Assembly (NCBI GenBank): GCA_031213475.1
Contig: JARUPZ010000019.1
Coordinates: 1,139,001-1,203,000, forward strand
Source of the DNA: Nereocystis luetkeana
Taxonomy: Eukaryota; Sar; Phaeophyceae; Laminariales; Laminariaceae
Direction of reading: 5' to 3'
Length of the DNA: 64,000 bases
Below, piece by piece: positions 43,461-57,100 of this stretch (position 1 is the stretch's first letter; the number at the start of each line of letters is the position of its first letter). Position numbers and translations under genes: made by a program. Under the pieces are notes generated by a model that was given only the letters and a program-made list of their open reading frames with translations, had not been told where the DNA came from and ran no database searches.

Positions 43461-46400
43461 ATTACTCGTACAGCAGTGTGGCGGAGAGGTTTCCCGCGGT
43501 GTGATTGTTTTGCGCGACGTTGAGTTTTCGCCGACTGGTTTTTCGCCTTGGAACTCATTTTTTTTACTTTTCGCGAAGTTGTTTCTCGCGCGAGGTGATT
43601 TCTCACGACGTGATTTCCTCACGACGTGATTTCGCACCCAAGTGAGCTTTCAGTGAGTGGTTTTTGGAACGCAATTTTCTCGGCGTGGTGTCAAGGAGAG
43701 ATGCGAGCGAAGCGAGCGAGCCCCGGCTGCCTTGCTAATTAGGCCATCCTTATCGGCGGGGAACGGACCCCGCCATAGGGTTATCTCACCCTACGGGCGC
43801 GACCGACGTGCCCTCTGCTGGAATCAATTGATTGTCCCGCGAGCGCCTTTTTTGCTCCACTCTGACTCCCATGGACGAAGAGGTGGCGACCAGATGGGCT
43901 ACTCGTACGAAGTGATGGTGCGGGGTTGGGGGGCCCGGGGGGCGGGATTTCCTAGTGTCATGCATGCCCGAGTCGTACGTATGACCATTGACCCTCGTAT
44001 CCCTACCACGGAGTACGTCGAGTTTTCGCCGACCGGGCAGGCATTGCTTGCACCAGCGGGGGGGGAGGGGGGGGGGACGGTTCGACTTGCCTCGTGCGCT
44101 TGTTGCTTCTCCCGCCCCCGTGACATCGGAAAAGCTAGCCGGCCTGCTGCCACTTGAAATGGTACTGCTGTGGATGATATTCGGTTTTGCTATCTCCCTA
44201 AGTTGGAACGAAAACGGTGAACAAAAAATGTACCAGGTAGAGCGGTAAAAATAAGTATGACGGCCGGCAAATGCCTTGCATGATATCCGTCATGTCGTCC
44301 CCGCGTTTTTTGTTTTCGGCAATAAAATAAGCAAACCAGGAAGAAATGTGGCCAATAGATTGAAAAAAAAAAAACGCCGGGTGGGGTAAGATGGTGTTAC
44401 AGGTGAAGTGGAGTGGAGTGGGTGCCTGGTGTACACCCGCCTTCCTTTTGCAGCGCGGATCCGTTTACTTTGACATACAAATTGTTTAGGAGGCAATGCA
44501 ACGAGAGGGTGTTTACACATGGATGGAGGCGTATCGTGTATGCACCGGTGGGTTATGGGTCGGTACTATACTGCTGGGTGTCTGTGCGTCTGGATTTTGT
44601 CTGTTTGGGTATCTTCCTGTTCATATGCCTGCCTGTCTGTCTGTCTGTCTGTCAGTCTGTTTGTTTGTGTATGTATGTCTGTCTAGGCATTGGCCGTGGG
44701 TGGGTGGTCAGCGCACGGGACGGTGGTAACTCTATAAAGTCTGCGACCACGCTATTCCTAGGTCCCATGCGCAGCAGTTAAGCTGGAAACACGCTCGAGA
44801 AAGAGAGAGTAGAGTAGTAGCACCGTGCGCGCGCGCCCGCATGCTCTCTCGCGCGCGTCGATGTGGGGTTGATTGGAAACCTATAGTCACCGATCGTTGC
44901 TGCACGAAGTGGGCATGTCTGACGTTTTTCGAAACGGTACATACACGACGGTATTCAGTAGTACGCGTCGTGTCATTCCGCACAAAGGCGACCCGTCGGA
45001 GCTGCGCAGTAAGCGGTGGGACAAGCGGGACGAAAGAGCGGCACGCTTTGGTCCTGACGCTCGTTGTCGTTAGCCGGTTGAGACTGCTCTGTTGTTGCGC
45101 AGGTAGCGAGGGTTTCCTTCTGTTTTTCGGTACCCGTATTGGCGGTTCGGTTGGAGGGGGTCGGGGGGGGCGGGGAAGGGCGGAGCACGTCGGGCTTTCA
45201 CCGACCAGGCAGACATTGCGGGGGGACCGCAGTAGGTTATCCCCTAGGGGGGCGGGGAGGGGGGAGGTGCCGTAGGATATGCCCCGGGGGAGGGGGGGGG
45301 GGGGGGGAGGCTGCAGTATGTTTACCCCCGGGGTTGTATTCAGTTGGTGCCGGCGTACACGTTGTTTGTGAGGAGCTGATAGCGGTAGGCTTCACCTGGA
45401 GTTATGTTCGGTTGGCGTTGACGCAATTGAACGAGATCCTGAATTTTTCAACTATTTCCGTACGATGCATGTTCCGCGACCTTCTGCTTGAAAGTAGAGT
45501 TGCATGGGTTGGGTGATGGCAGTAAGAAGTGAAGTAGTATGTGGTGGGTGGTGGGAATATACTATGGGGGATAGGGTTGAAGTAGTAAGTTAGTAGTAAG
45601 GGGCATATAGGGAGTTCCACAGGGTGGGGTGGCGGCTGTTTCCCGGGTCCGAAACCAGGTTGCTGAATAAAACGTAGCGCCTGGTGTAGCGTCTTGTTCG
45701 ATCGGATGGGGATACTGCAGTACACAGTGGGTGAAAGAAAAAATGCCACTGTTGTCTTTAGGGAAAACCCCACGTACAATATAGTACCAGGTACCCTGGT
45801 AGTTCGTTTTTCCGCAATCGATTTATGCTTCACGGTGGGCCTTGCATCGTTTTTTTGTAGCCTCCCCTCCAGCCAACAGAGCAGCTGCACGTACTGTCTA
45901 CGTACGTGGTATCTTGAGCGGCAAAGAGTGAGGCCGAAAAAAAGGCGAGGACCACGAGAAATAAAAAACGGCGAGGACTACGAGTAATCGTGTACATGTA
46001 TCTCCGAGATGAGCTTCTGATGGGCCCGGGTTCTGTGATTGGCCTGCTGACAAAAATGTCACACACTAATTAGAAGCAGTGTGTTCCGAAAGAAGAGTGG
46101 CGGTACTTAAGGGGGGTTCATACGTACATTGACATATTGTGCCGGCATCTATGTATGTGTGTCTGTCTGCGATTGGTCTAATAGAAGAGAGGTGTGTGTC
46201 CCCCCCCCCCCCCTCCTCATTGGTGTATTCCTTTGTTTCGCGGTTGGTTACAGCCGGCTAGGTAAAGAGGTAACTGTTGGTTGGTTGCTCGTATACCAGG
46301 TACGTAGTAGCTGAATTCTTTGGTTTCGATTGACGTAATCACATCAGAGGGTTTGCACCTTGGCCTGTCCGTGGATGATGATGATGATGACCGGTGTTAA

Positions 46401-47638
46401 AATTGCGTCCGTTAACAGCCGTAACTGCTGACGAATAATGAATGAAAAAAAAACGCTCTTCGTGTAGCATAGTTCCGGTAGTGGAGAAGCTCGCACCGAC
46501 ACTTGAGCCTGTTAGCGGCGAGGGGATAACCCAAGAGTTCGAATTCTTAAGGAAACAAATCGGCTTTTGGACGGTGGGTAATGAGGTGCATAGTCTGCTG
46601 TAACATCGGTCTGATGTTGCGTACCAGGTACACCCTGGTGTACGATAACGAACTTGAAAAAACAGGAAAGAAACATGGCGCAACCCAGACACATCACGAC
46701 CTAGATCATCTATATGCAGATCCTAATATGCCGCCGTTCTGGGCTGTTGTGCAGGATCTGCATACGAATACATATCCAACCCAGTAGGAAACACGCCCTA
46801 AGAGCATGCAGGTTACGTACGGCTCCCACTCGGCAACATGAGCTAGATTACAAAATACCAGGAATATATCTACCTCGAATGGTCTAGATCGTGACGTGGG
46901 AATCGACAATCGCTCCAAGGTGTGAAACGATGGGAGCTGTCAGCGGGAAAAAATCACCCCCTAAGCATGCAACCGCCATGGTTGAGCGACCGACCCCCCC
47001 CTCCCCCCGAATTCGGAGTTGCAAGAGTTGGCGTTTCGTCCAAACGGGGACCGCTCATAGCTTATTGAAACTTTTTCGTTTCCGCTGGAGCAAGCGATAC
47101 GCGTAGTAAGAGTAGGGCAGTTCTGGGACCATCCACGCTAAATAAAAGTTGAGCTTTCTAAAAAACACACACACACACGCACGTTACCGGCAGCGGACCC
47201 AATCTGTGTTTCGGCCAAGGCATTGTATACCGGTACCGAATGCACCGCCGGTGATGGAAAAAAGAAACCCCTGGTAGCTTGGTAGCATCATACCGCTGAA
47301 AAAGTATAATGTAGTCCCGAGGAAACCCCGGGGCGTTTTCCCCCGGCATCCGATTCCTGCGCAAACATGAACCCTCGTGAACGTACTGCTGCTGGTGCTG
47401 CTGCTGCTGCTGCTGTTCACACTGCTTCGATTGCCGACTGGGACGAGAGGACGAAACATGTAATGCGTGCAGTCTTTCGCCAAAACCGTTGTTGTCCTCC
47501 ATAACAAGGATAAAGTCGTTCCGACCGTCCAAGCCCAAACTTCCGCCACAGTCGTGGGAGCTCTTCTTGCTCCACCGCACCATACCGATACGTACCCTCC
47601 CCGACCTCCGCTTTCCATCTATATATATATATACAGGT
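43461..47638. other. Convergent intergenic region, no gene
   Basis: This region separates the 3' ends of the two host genes. It contains DR1 pieces at 43905-44060 and 45176-45222 (-). A CTGT microsatellite lies at 44636-44690. G-rich units of roughly 45 bp (GTAGGNTATNCCCCNGGGGG) repeat at about 45225-45340. No coding frame here carries a recognisable domain. Confidence 0.45.
43905..44060 (-). repeat. DR1 partial copy
   Basis: CATGCATG, CGTATGACCAT, GACCCTCGTATCCCTAC and TTTTCGCCGACCGGGCAGGC match the - strand of DR1 as at 30850-30950. It is flanked by G-runs on both sides. Confidence 0.65.
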
Positions 47639-50600
47639 TTACATCCTACGACCGGTAGCCGCCAGCAAAACCGGCCCGCCGTCCTGCACGAACCTCGCTC
47701 TGTGTGGAGCGTCCGCAGGCACTCTCAACGAGCCGACCACGACTCTGCCACCCTTTGTCGTTCCACCCCCGCCCCCACCCCCCGCTCCCACCCCGCCTCC
47801 CCCCATCCCCTCTCCGCCTCCCCCTCTTCGTCCTCCTCCTACTGCGCCGCTGCTACTGCTGCCGCCCGTGCCCGTGCCCATGCCCTCCTTCCCTCCGCCG
47901 TCGAGAATGTTTGGGATTCCCGGCAATTTTTCCGCAAACCCGTCGCCAAACGTGCCCCTCGCACCTCCCGCCACCGTCGCCGGCCTCCTCCTCGAGTCCG
48001 ACGAGGAAACAAGCGGGGAGTACGAAGGTCCGGCCCCGCCCCCCCCGGGTGCCCCGCCCGCGCTAGTCACGCCACCGGCCCTGCTAGCCGGACCTGACCT
48101 GTTTCCCGAGGGAACACCGCCGCCACTGCCGCCACCGCCACCTCCGGTGTTTCCAGGCGCGTGGTAGCGGTTTCGGTCTTGGGGGTGGGCTCTTGACGGC
48201 GGCATCTTGAAGCCGCCGCGCCAGACCACCGCCGGCCTGCTGACCTGTAGAGGGGTGGAGGGTTCCTTGTCCCCACGTGAGCCCGCCGCGCCCCGGGCCC
48301 TGAATTGGGCGGCGAACCTGACCGGGGAGGGGAGGCACGCGTAAGAACAATAACAAGAACAACGTAAGGCACCAGAACAAGAGGGAACATACACTACAGT
48401 AGTACAGGACACCTACCGATAGTAAGAAACGGGGGGGGGGGGGGGGGGGGAAGCTCATCCAAGGCTGGATTTCTTGTTCGAGGAATGCATGCGCTCTGCA
48501 CAATTTGGCAGCAGCGTGTGACGACTTCCGAAACAACATTTTTTTACATTTTTCCAGGCTGGCTTTCACAGTTATCATCTTCTGCACTATCAGTAGGGCG
48601 TCCGGTACTATATACCTCTCTAGGCCGACACGTTTGGAGTAAAATATCGATAGCATACGGTTACTATATCTCCGACCAGTGTGGTACACACCGGAACAAG
48701 TGAGGCACCATTGCTGCGATGCGTGTAGACGTACCGTTTACCACTATGTCCCTAAATATAAGCGCATTTTTTTTTACTAACAATAAATGAAAAAGGCCCC
48801 TATATTTAGGTACAGAGAGGTATATAGCACACGCGTGATGAAATAACACACCCGCTGGGGCCAAATTTCCACCACGATTTTCTCAAAAGCAGGGCGGCGG
48901 GGGGGGGGGGGGCACACGGAAACCAAAAGCTGAGTTTCCATTCGTATATGTAGAGAGCATCTCTCGGCGTTTGCAACTTTTTCCCATTTTCGTGAGGCTC
49001 AGCTGTAGTCCCAGTGAATTCGCCCGAGGGGGGGTGCTTAGCATGTGTCGTCTTACACTATAACGGGGGACCATAGTAAATAGGACCAAATATTGTTCGT
49101 AAAAATAGGAAAATATGTAGGTTTTTGTGTGTACCGTAGGTCCTATTTAATATGGTCCCCCGTAATAGTGGTGCGGTCATTTTGAGACCACCCCGTGACA
49201 AGCCCAAGCACGCAGTTTAACCTCCAATGTCTTGTTTTTTACCATTCATAACCGGGAATATGTTTATATACTAATCCCAAGTAGTTCTGTTTTCGTGACG
49301 GGTGGAGACTCCCCAACCAAAAATATACTTTCACGCATCCCGATATGTTTCGCACATCCCAGAATATAGAAAACGCACGCTCGAGGTACGACTCAGATCC
49401 AAAGTTCGGGTATCTGTTACTTGGATTGCCCTGGGCTCGCATTTGACGTCGTCCAGGTCACGGGTTCGAACCTCACTTCGAGCGTTTCTTTTACAGAAAC
49501 GCTTGCGCGTGCATCCCTCAAAACACAACTGCCTGGTTCCCCAGGTAATGAAACGAAGCGGGTAGGTCAGCGTACAGACGTATACGGTTCTGACGCCCCA
49601 AAGATCCCGCCGTTCGGAGGGGGGGAGAGTGTTGTAAGGACTACCCTGGGCTGGGTAATCGATCGGTCTTTTACCCCCATAGCTCAGTAGGTAACACCTT
49701 CACATTTGACGTCGTTCAGGTCACGGGCTCGAACCTCACTTCGAACGTTTCTTTTACAGAAACACTTGCGCGTGCATCCCTGAAAACACATCTCCCTGGT
49801 TGCTCAGGTAGTGAAACGAAGCGGGTAGGTCAGCGTACCGACGAATACGGTGCTGACGCCCCAAAGATCCCGCCGTTCAGAGGGGGTGAGAGTGTTATAA
49901 GGACTACCCTGGGCTGGGTAATCGATCGGTCTTTTACCCCTATAGATCAGTAGGTAACACCTTCACATATCATCCACTCGGTCGGTCGAGAGCTCACAGC
50001 TGACGTATTTGGCACTAATTTTGTTCAAGTTTTCTTTGGTGCATTTCTACGATATACCAGGTATGTATTTGTAGCCCATGTGGTACGGGGTTTCGCGTTT
50101 TTCTTCTTTTCTCGCAGTCGTTTTTTTCGTGGGTGGCATACCGTATAGAGCGCTCCGCCCATTAACCCCTCCCGGGACTCCGAGACAGCGACGAATGCAA
50201 TGACAACTTCGGTGATGCCGACCATCTGTGGGCGCAGCGCAAGCGCCCGGCAGTGCGGGCGGGATCTGCGCCCCGTGCCGTACGTGCGACCCCTTGCATT
50301 CAACCATTGTAACTCGGACACCAACCATTGTATCACCGCCCCCAATCGCGCAAAAGGCGTTATTTCTGTAACCGTCACTTTCATCGTCGGTGGTCCCCCC
50401 TCCTGAGCCCCAAAAGAAGGTCAAGGGAACCTGGGGGGGATATCAGACATTTTTCAACCCCTCTCCTGTAATTTGCAGCCCCTCCGCCGGTAACCACCGC
50501 ATGCCTCGATGTTTTCGGGGTAGAGTTAAGAAGCGAGGGGGAGTCAGAGAGCCGCGGGCCGCGCGATGGGTGAGCATTTGCACCGCGCACAATGTGCTGC

Positions 50601-51092
50601 TGTGGAACCCACACATTGGACCCCCGTCTCGTGAACACAGAATAGGGTATTCTGGCGATGATGAGATCATGTGGGAACGGTAACGGCAACGGCAACAGCG
50701 GCTAACCACAAAAAAACAGCAAATCATCAAACAGATACGAACACAACAACAAAGAACAAGCAACAACACCAACGCCACCACCCCCACCAACAACAACAAC
50801 GGCAACGGCAACAACAAACAACAGCCAACAGGCGGCAGTCTATAACATGCTCTCTCCCTGCGATGCCCTCACTTGCTGGGCTGGTGGTTCCCGCTCATGA
50901 GCATGGGCCTGTTGCACGAGAGGCACACGGACCGCCCCGCCGCCCCCTGCCCGTCCTCAGCGTCGGGAAGCATGCCGGCGGCGGTAAGCTCCTTCACAAC
51001 TCTGTCCAGGAGCGGCTTGATCTTCACGTTCCCGGCCGACTTCTGCGACTATGACACAGGAAACGCACAGCAGCAGCAGCAACAGTAGCAGC

Positions 51093-51129
<37 letters not shown>

Positions 51130-54100
51130 GGCAGTAGGTGCAGACGGCACGGCACGGGGCGGGGCGGGGCGGGGCGGGGCCGGGCGGGTTGGGGAGGGGC
51201 GGGACGGGGCGGGTCGGCGTGCACGCCATTCCGGCTACAGTACCGTGTATATATATGGCATACTGGTACCTGGTTAATATAGGGGGTGTCTCGGTTAAAT
51301 ACATAGGAGTTTTTTGTCAACTAAACGAAGGGCGTCCGTTTTTTCAACAGTAGTTTTTTTTTCAAGTATGTAAGCTTCGTGTGTTGGAGCGGACAAGTAG
51401 CGAAACTAATAAAAAACAAAAACAACTACACATGCGGTACAAAGCAAACCCCATGTACATATATACAAGTGATACAAGCGACAGCATCGCCATCGCCCAT
51501 GCACGCGCAGCGCGCGCGAAGCGCCCGTCCAAACCTGCTGGAGCTTCCGTAAACTGCTCTCCATGCTGGAGGACATGTCCTTGAAGGCGGCCTCCAGCGC
51601 GGAGATGGCCTCGGCGTCCCGCGCCGCCGAAGCAGCGCCACGGTCCTTGGCGGCAACCTTGACGTCTAGCTGTTGCATCGCCAGGCGGAGCGTCTCGACG
51701 TCCGTCTGGTCCGCCTTGCCGTCCACAACCATGGATACCTTTCATTGTTTCAGGTTGGCGGATGGATGAGCCGGAGGATGGGTGGGTGGGTGGATGAGCG
51801 TGTGGATGGGTGGGTGGGTAGGTGGTTGGGTGGGTGCGTGGGTAGGGGGATGGGTGGGTAGGGAGGGAGCGTGGGTACTCGTAGGGAGGGAGTGTCGTCT
51901 GGGTCCGGAAGCGAGCTATGTGCCAGCCTCGGCACGAAAGCGCGTCAGGTTGAACCAAACTACGGCAAAGACTGGGACCTGCCCGAAAAAGATGCGCGAA
52001 TATGGCCGTTGAGATTCGGTGCATATCACAGTTAGGGTTTGAGTCGCATCATCGTCAAGTTTCGGCACAAACTGCCGCTCAGTGTGTCGAATGGTGTTAT
52101 TGCTCTTCACCCTCCGACCATAGGGTAGAGGAATATCACGGTTGGATACCATGGCGCTCCTTATAAAAATGTCACCCACGGTCGTCCAAGGGCTTGCCGT
52201 CCTACGATAGAACCAACAACATACGTTCCATGCGCCTACGTAGAATATGTATAGATATTCGGCAACGGCAAACCAACTCATACACACGCCGTGCTCCCGC
52301 AGCCACCTCCTCTTCCGCGTTCTCTATCCACCGCGTTCTGACCAACCAGCCCGACGCAACCCAACCCAACCCCCAACCCAATTCAATCCAACCCAACTCA
52401 GCCCCTTACGGCAATACAACCGCACGACCGACACAAAACTAATAAAGCCAACACATCCAAGCCAAAGTCGCCCTATGCCCCCCCCCTCCCCCCCTGCTTG
52501 TCCCATCAACTGACATTGTTGGCAACCTGCCCCAGCCCCACGAGCTCCGACCCCAGGCTTCTCAGCTCGGCCTCGGCAGCTGCGATCTCCTCCGCCGCCC
52601 GTGCCACCTCCGCCCCCTGCAAGGACTGGTCCGACCTCACCCCCTCCAGTCGCGTAGCCAGCTCTGCCGTGTACGCCGACACCGTCGACGAGACCCTCCG
52701 CATCGACAAGCGGGTCTCCGCGGCTTCCCGTTCTTCCCTCGCCCTTCTGGCCTCCTCCCGCGCGCGACGGTCCACCCTCTCCTCGAGCGCCGACATCTCG
52801 GCGATCATCCGGGACTGGGCCTCCTCGGCCGCCTCTCGAGCCGCGTCGGCCGCGGCGATGGCATTAGCGGCGTCTTCCGGGCTTAGCCCCGGCGCGGCAT
52901 CCGCCGTCGCCGCCGCCGCGTCCGGTTTAGGCGCCGCCTCTAGCGCAGCAACGCGGGTGTCGACGGCTTCCAGGTGCCGCTTCACGAGAGGGATCTCGTC
53001 AGCCAGAGCTGCCGCCAAGAGCACATCTTCCGCGCGGCGTTGGTTTTCTTGCGCGTCACCGTCTGCTAACGGGGGGGGGGGCACCGCGGTTGCTACGACA
53101 ACAATTTCTTCGGGTGAGATGGCCTTGACCTCGTCGAGCTGGGGCTGCGATGGCGCGCGCCGCTGCGCTAACAACGCATTGTCCTGGGCCCTCTCCTCTT
53201 CGAGGAGGTCGACGCGGGCTCCGAGCGACGCGAGGCCGTTCTTCAGGCGAGCTCCGAGGGCAGAGGACGAGCGCTCGAAGGCGGAGCGGAGCTCTCGGAG
53301 GTCTGAGCCGGTCACCTCCGCCGCCGGCAAGGGGGGGGCTTGGGCTATCGCAGAGGTCTGCTGGAGTTGAACGCACGCGAGAGGCGTTTTGTTAGAGGGA
53401 GTAGGAGTTTCATGAGGCGTTTCGTTTCAGCTCTGGTGTGGAGCGTGGAGACAAGAAACCAGGATATATGGTGGCGGTGTGATCGACCGTCTCGTGCAAG
53501 CACGCAGCAGTTCGAGTAGAATGGCTACATCATGTTAACTCTTTTAAAACTGCACTCCCATTTTGAGGGACAAATTACTCAGGATTAGAGTGAAACATAT
53601 GTTTATACTCAGTGCAGCACTCAAAGGGTTAGCCGTATGGCCATAGACCCTCGCATTCTTACAATGCCGAGACGAAGCACGCCGGGTTCTCACCGACCAG
53701 GCAGACGCTGCTTGCACCAAGCGCGGAGCGCCGTGAAGTGTTCGGCGAGTCGCATCAAGGGCGCTGCATCCTACTAAGAACCGCTTGCGAGGCGGACTTC
53801 GGCGCCGTACTTTCTTGCATATGGATGGCAGCTTCAATGAGTCCCGGAGTTGAAGGGATGCGAGAGTCTATGGTAGTACGACTAGAGCCATGCATGATGA
53901 TGAGTACCCCCCTCCCCCCCCCCGTACCTTTGCTCGCAGCTTCTTCTCGTCCGCAATGTCTTGATAGACCTGGCGCTCAACATCATCCATTCGCCGCCAC
54001 AGCCGCTCCACCTCGTCACCTTCGACCGCCTCGTCTCCCCCTGAGACCGAAACCCCTCCGTTATGTTCGTCTTCTCTCCCCTCCCGCCCGGGGTTTTGGT

Positions 54101-57100
54101 CACCTTCGCGGATTTGTTGGCTGTTTTCTCGTGCTGGTGCGTTTTCTCCATCTTGTGATGAGTCGTCGGCCTCGAGCTCCGCGAGGGCGGCGGCAGCTGT
54201 GGCAGCGGTGGTGGTGGCGGCGGCGTCGGCGGCGGCGGCGGCGGCGGCGGCGGCTGCAGCGGATGCCTTCCTTGACGGGGTCGGCTTGGCGCGAGCCTCA
54301 AGCCAGGATAGTCTGACTCGCCGCGGAACCAACGAGACGCAGGAAAACGAGGGCCAAAACGAACGACAACGAAGGAAAACGAACGGAAACGAACGAACAA
54401 GGAACGGAGTTGAACGAAAACGGACGCGGACACGAATGAAAATGAAGGAAAACGAACGAAAACGAACGAGAATACGCAGCAAACAAACCGTTTCAGGAAA
54501 AAACTTGACCGTCAGTCAGTGAGCCCGACCGTTTTTTTTGTCAAGCCAAAGGGGTGCCATACCAGCGACCCAAGCCAGCGAGTTTGATGGAACGCACGGC
54601 GCCAAAACAAAGCCGGTGGAAACATACGGAGCAGCAGGAACCGCGGAATACAAGGTCCCAACGCTGCCAAAGGGTGCGGCGAACAAGCGCGTGAACGGAA
54701 AAGTAAGGGATGACGTGGATCAAGGAACGGGAGTCGATCGCGTGTGGATCGAAAGTAAGGTGGCGTCAACGAGGCAGCACTCGTTGTGCCGGCGACTTGG
54801 TATGATAAAACGTCAAAATGTATGCTTGTATAGGCGAAGGCGCAATGTACAACAAGTACGGCGAAGTTTTCGGCTGAACACCGAAGCATTACTTGTGCGA
54901 CCCTTGACCACGGTTGAGTTAGTGCGCCCCCAAAGCCTTGCTAGTACCTCGCGTGTGCCCTGCCGATGAGTTCACTTTCGACGACGCTTTTAGCGCGGCT
55001 GGTTTTGCTCGAGCCAGCCTTCACCCCCTTCCCCCCCCCGTCCTCCTCCTCCTCTCCCCCGCCCCTCCCCCCCTCTTCCACCTCTGCCTCTGTCTTCTCC
55101 CAACACTCTTCCTCCTCGTAACCACCCTCGGCCGCCTCTTCCTCCAGCTCCCCCTTTCCACTGGCCGCGAGCATGTCCCGTAGGAGGGCCGCCTGCCGCA
55201 GCAGCCTGTCGAGAAGCTTTCGACGCTGCTCCGAGGCCGTCGCCTCCGCCGCCGCGTGTGTGTCACCGTCGACCGCGAGCCTTTTCTCGAGCGCGGCCAC
55301 GCGTTCCGCTATCCTGTCTGCCCGGTCGTTTTCGGAATCAAGCTGGCCAGGGGTAAAAAAAAACACACGCGGAGAGTGGTTAATTGCGCATTTTAGATTA
55401 GCCTAGGTGCAACGAACAAACGACTGAGAAAAACGAGGTCTCGTTTGTCCGATCATGGCACTTCAACGGCCGTGGTGCAACCACCTTTGTTGATGATTGA
55501 AGAGTGCAGTATATTTTTTCCGTCGTCCGCAGATGTACCTCAACCAAACCTCTTTCCTCTCCTCTCGCTCATATGTAGTGCAGCAGAGCAAAGACCAGAA
55601 TCAAACATCTCTCCTCACCTCCCCCCCACTCTCTCCCTCCCCCAGACGACTTTGCGGCTGAAGATGGGGCTGATCTCAAACACCACTGCAAGGTCACGAG
55701 GAAAGAATCTCTGCCGGAAATGAGTCCACATCGAACCGTCTCTCGATTTTTTTTTTACAAGGGTGGTTGATAGTTTTCGTTTCGTGGCTGAGGGGCAAGC
55801 GCTTCCGACCGCGGCTAAGCAACCGCATACATAGTGAGAAACTCAATTTTCCGGGGGTTCCTTGTGCGCTTCTTTTTTCGCACCGCGGCGGCGGGGAAAA
55901 AAATAATGTCTCTTTCGGGAGCTCTGGTGCCTGTTAGAGCAGGGGGGCAACAGCGCCTTAAACTCGCGAGAATCCGGAAGCACCCGCATCCTACTCGGTG
56001 GCATTGCAACAGATTCCAGCCCTCTTCTGGCAGCTATAGGCTGGTTCAGGCCTACCGCCCAAAATCGAGTTAACCTCCAATGTCCACGCCGGTTTTAGGA
56101 GATGGACCCTGAAATTTTTAGCACACGCATTGCATGAACCTCTGCCAACTCGTTACCGAATTTTTTTTCCCCCGTTCGCCTGACATTTTTGTTTTCGCAT
56201 TTTTTTATATATTCATTTGGGCCTTCATACATCCAAAATTACCGGGGGACGTAAAACACACAAAAAAAAACGCATTCGGCAACCGCCTGGCAGGGGTTCA
56301 TAGAACATGTGTACCAGAATTTCAGGCTCTTTGTCTCCAGAAAACGGTGTGAACATTTTGACATATGTGCAGTTAAAGCGCAAAACTTTTTTGGCGTTAA
56401 ATATGATTGGACACTGATCCTGCGGAGTCAGCTCTTCGAAACTTTGTGTGAAACGTTTTACGCGCATGCTTTGGAGCACCTGGAAAGCCGGTTCCGTCCA
56501 ACAAAGTTTTTTTTTGTTAAATAATTAAAAAAAACGCTACTTCCTACGGAAACGCCGCCTACTGCCCCTGACCACTTCCCGAGGCCCGAGAACGGCCAGG
56601 ACACATTTTGGCCGCTAGCCGCTAGCGCCAGCTCTCTGGGACCTCAGTCATGAATCAGCTGTTCAAGGCGGTCAGTATGATACCACCTACCACGTACGTG
56701 AAATTCGAGTGGTGGACAAATTGGGGTGATAGGCTTGAACCAGCTCGTAGCTCTCTTTGGGCTCTCTTTGGTAAAGTGAATGTACTCTAGGATGCACAGG
56801 CGGGCACCAGAAATTTTCCCCCCCCGCCTCCCTTCCCCGCATGTTCAGCTTGCGGCGAGAAGGGACAGCTATATACACGCGGCGACACCAGGTAGCAATC
56901 ACCCCGCCCGGCTTTCCTCCGCCCAACGCACCTGCTTCTGCAATGTGTCTATCTTTGGGCAGACGCCCACCCCCCCGGCCACCATGACGGTCCTCGCCAG
57001 GCTGCTCCTCGTTCGGGCACTCTCTGTGCCCGCGTTACCCGCCTCGCCGCCGCCCCCCTTCTCTACCCCTCCCTCGGAACCCCTGTGGTCGTTGCCGGCG

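Noticed and set aside
49680-49745. A tRNA gene on the + strand
   Set aside because: The head recurs at 263-bp spacing with a non-tRNA body, and the anticodon arm is degenerate.
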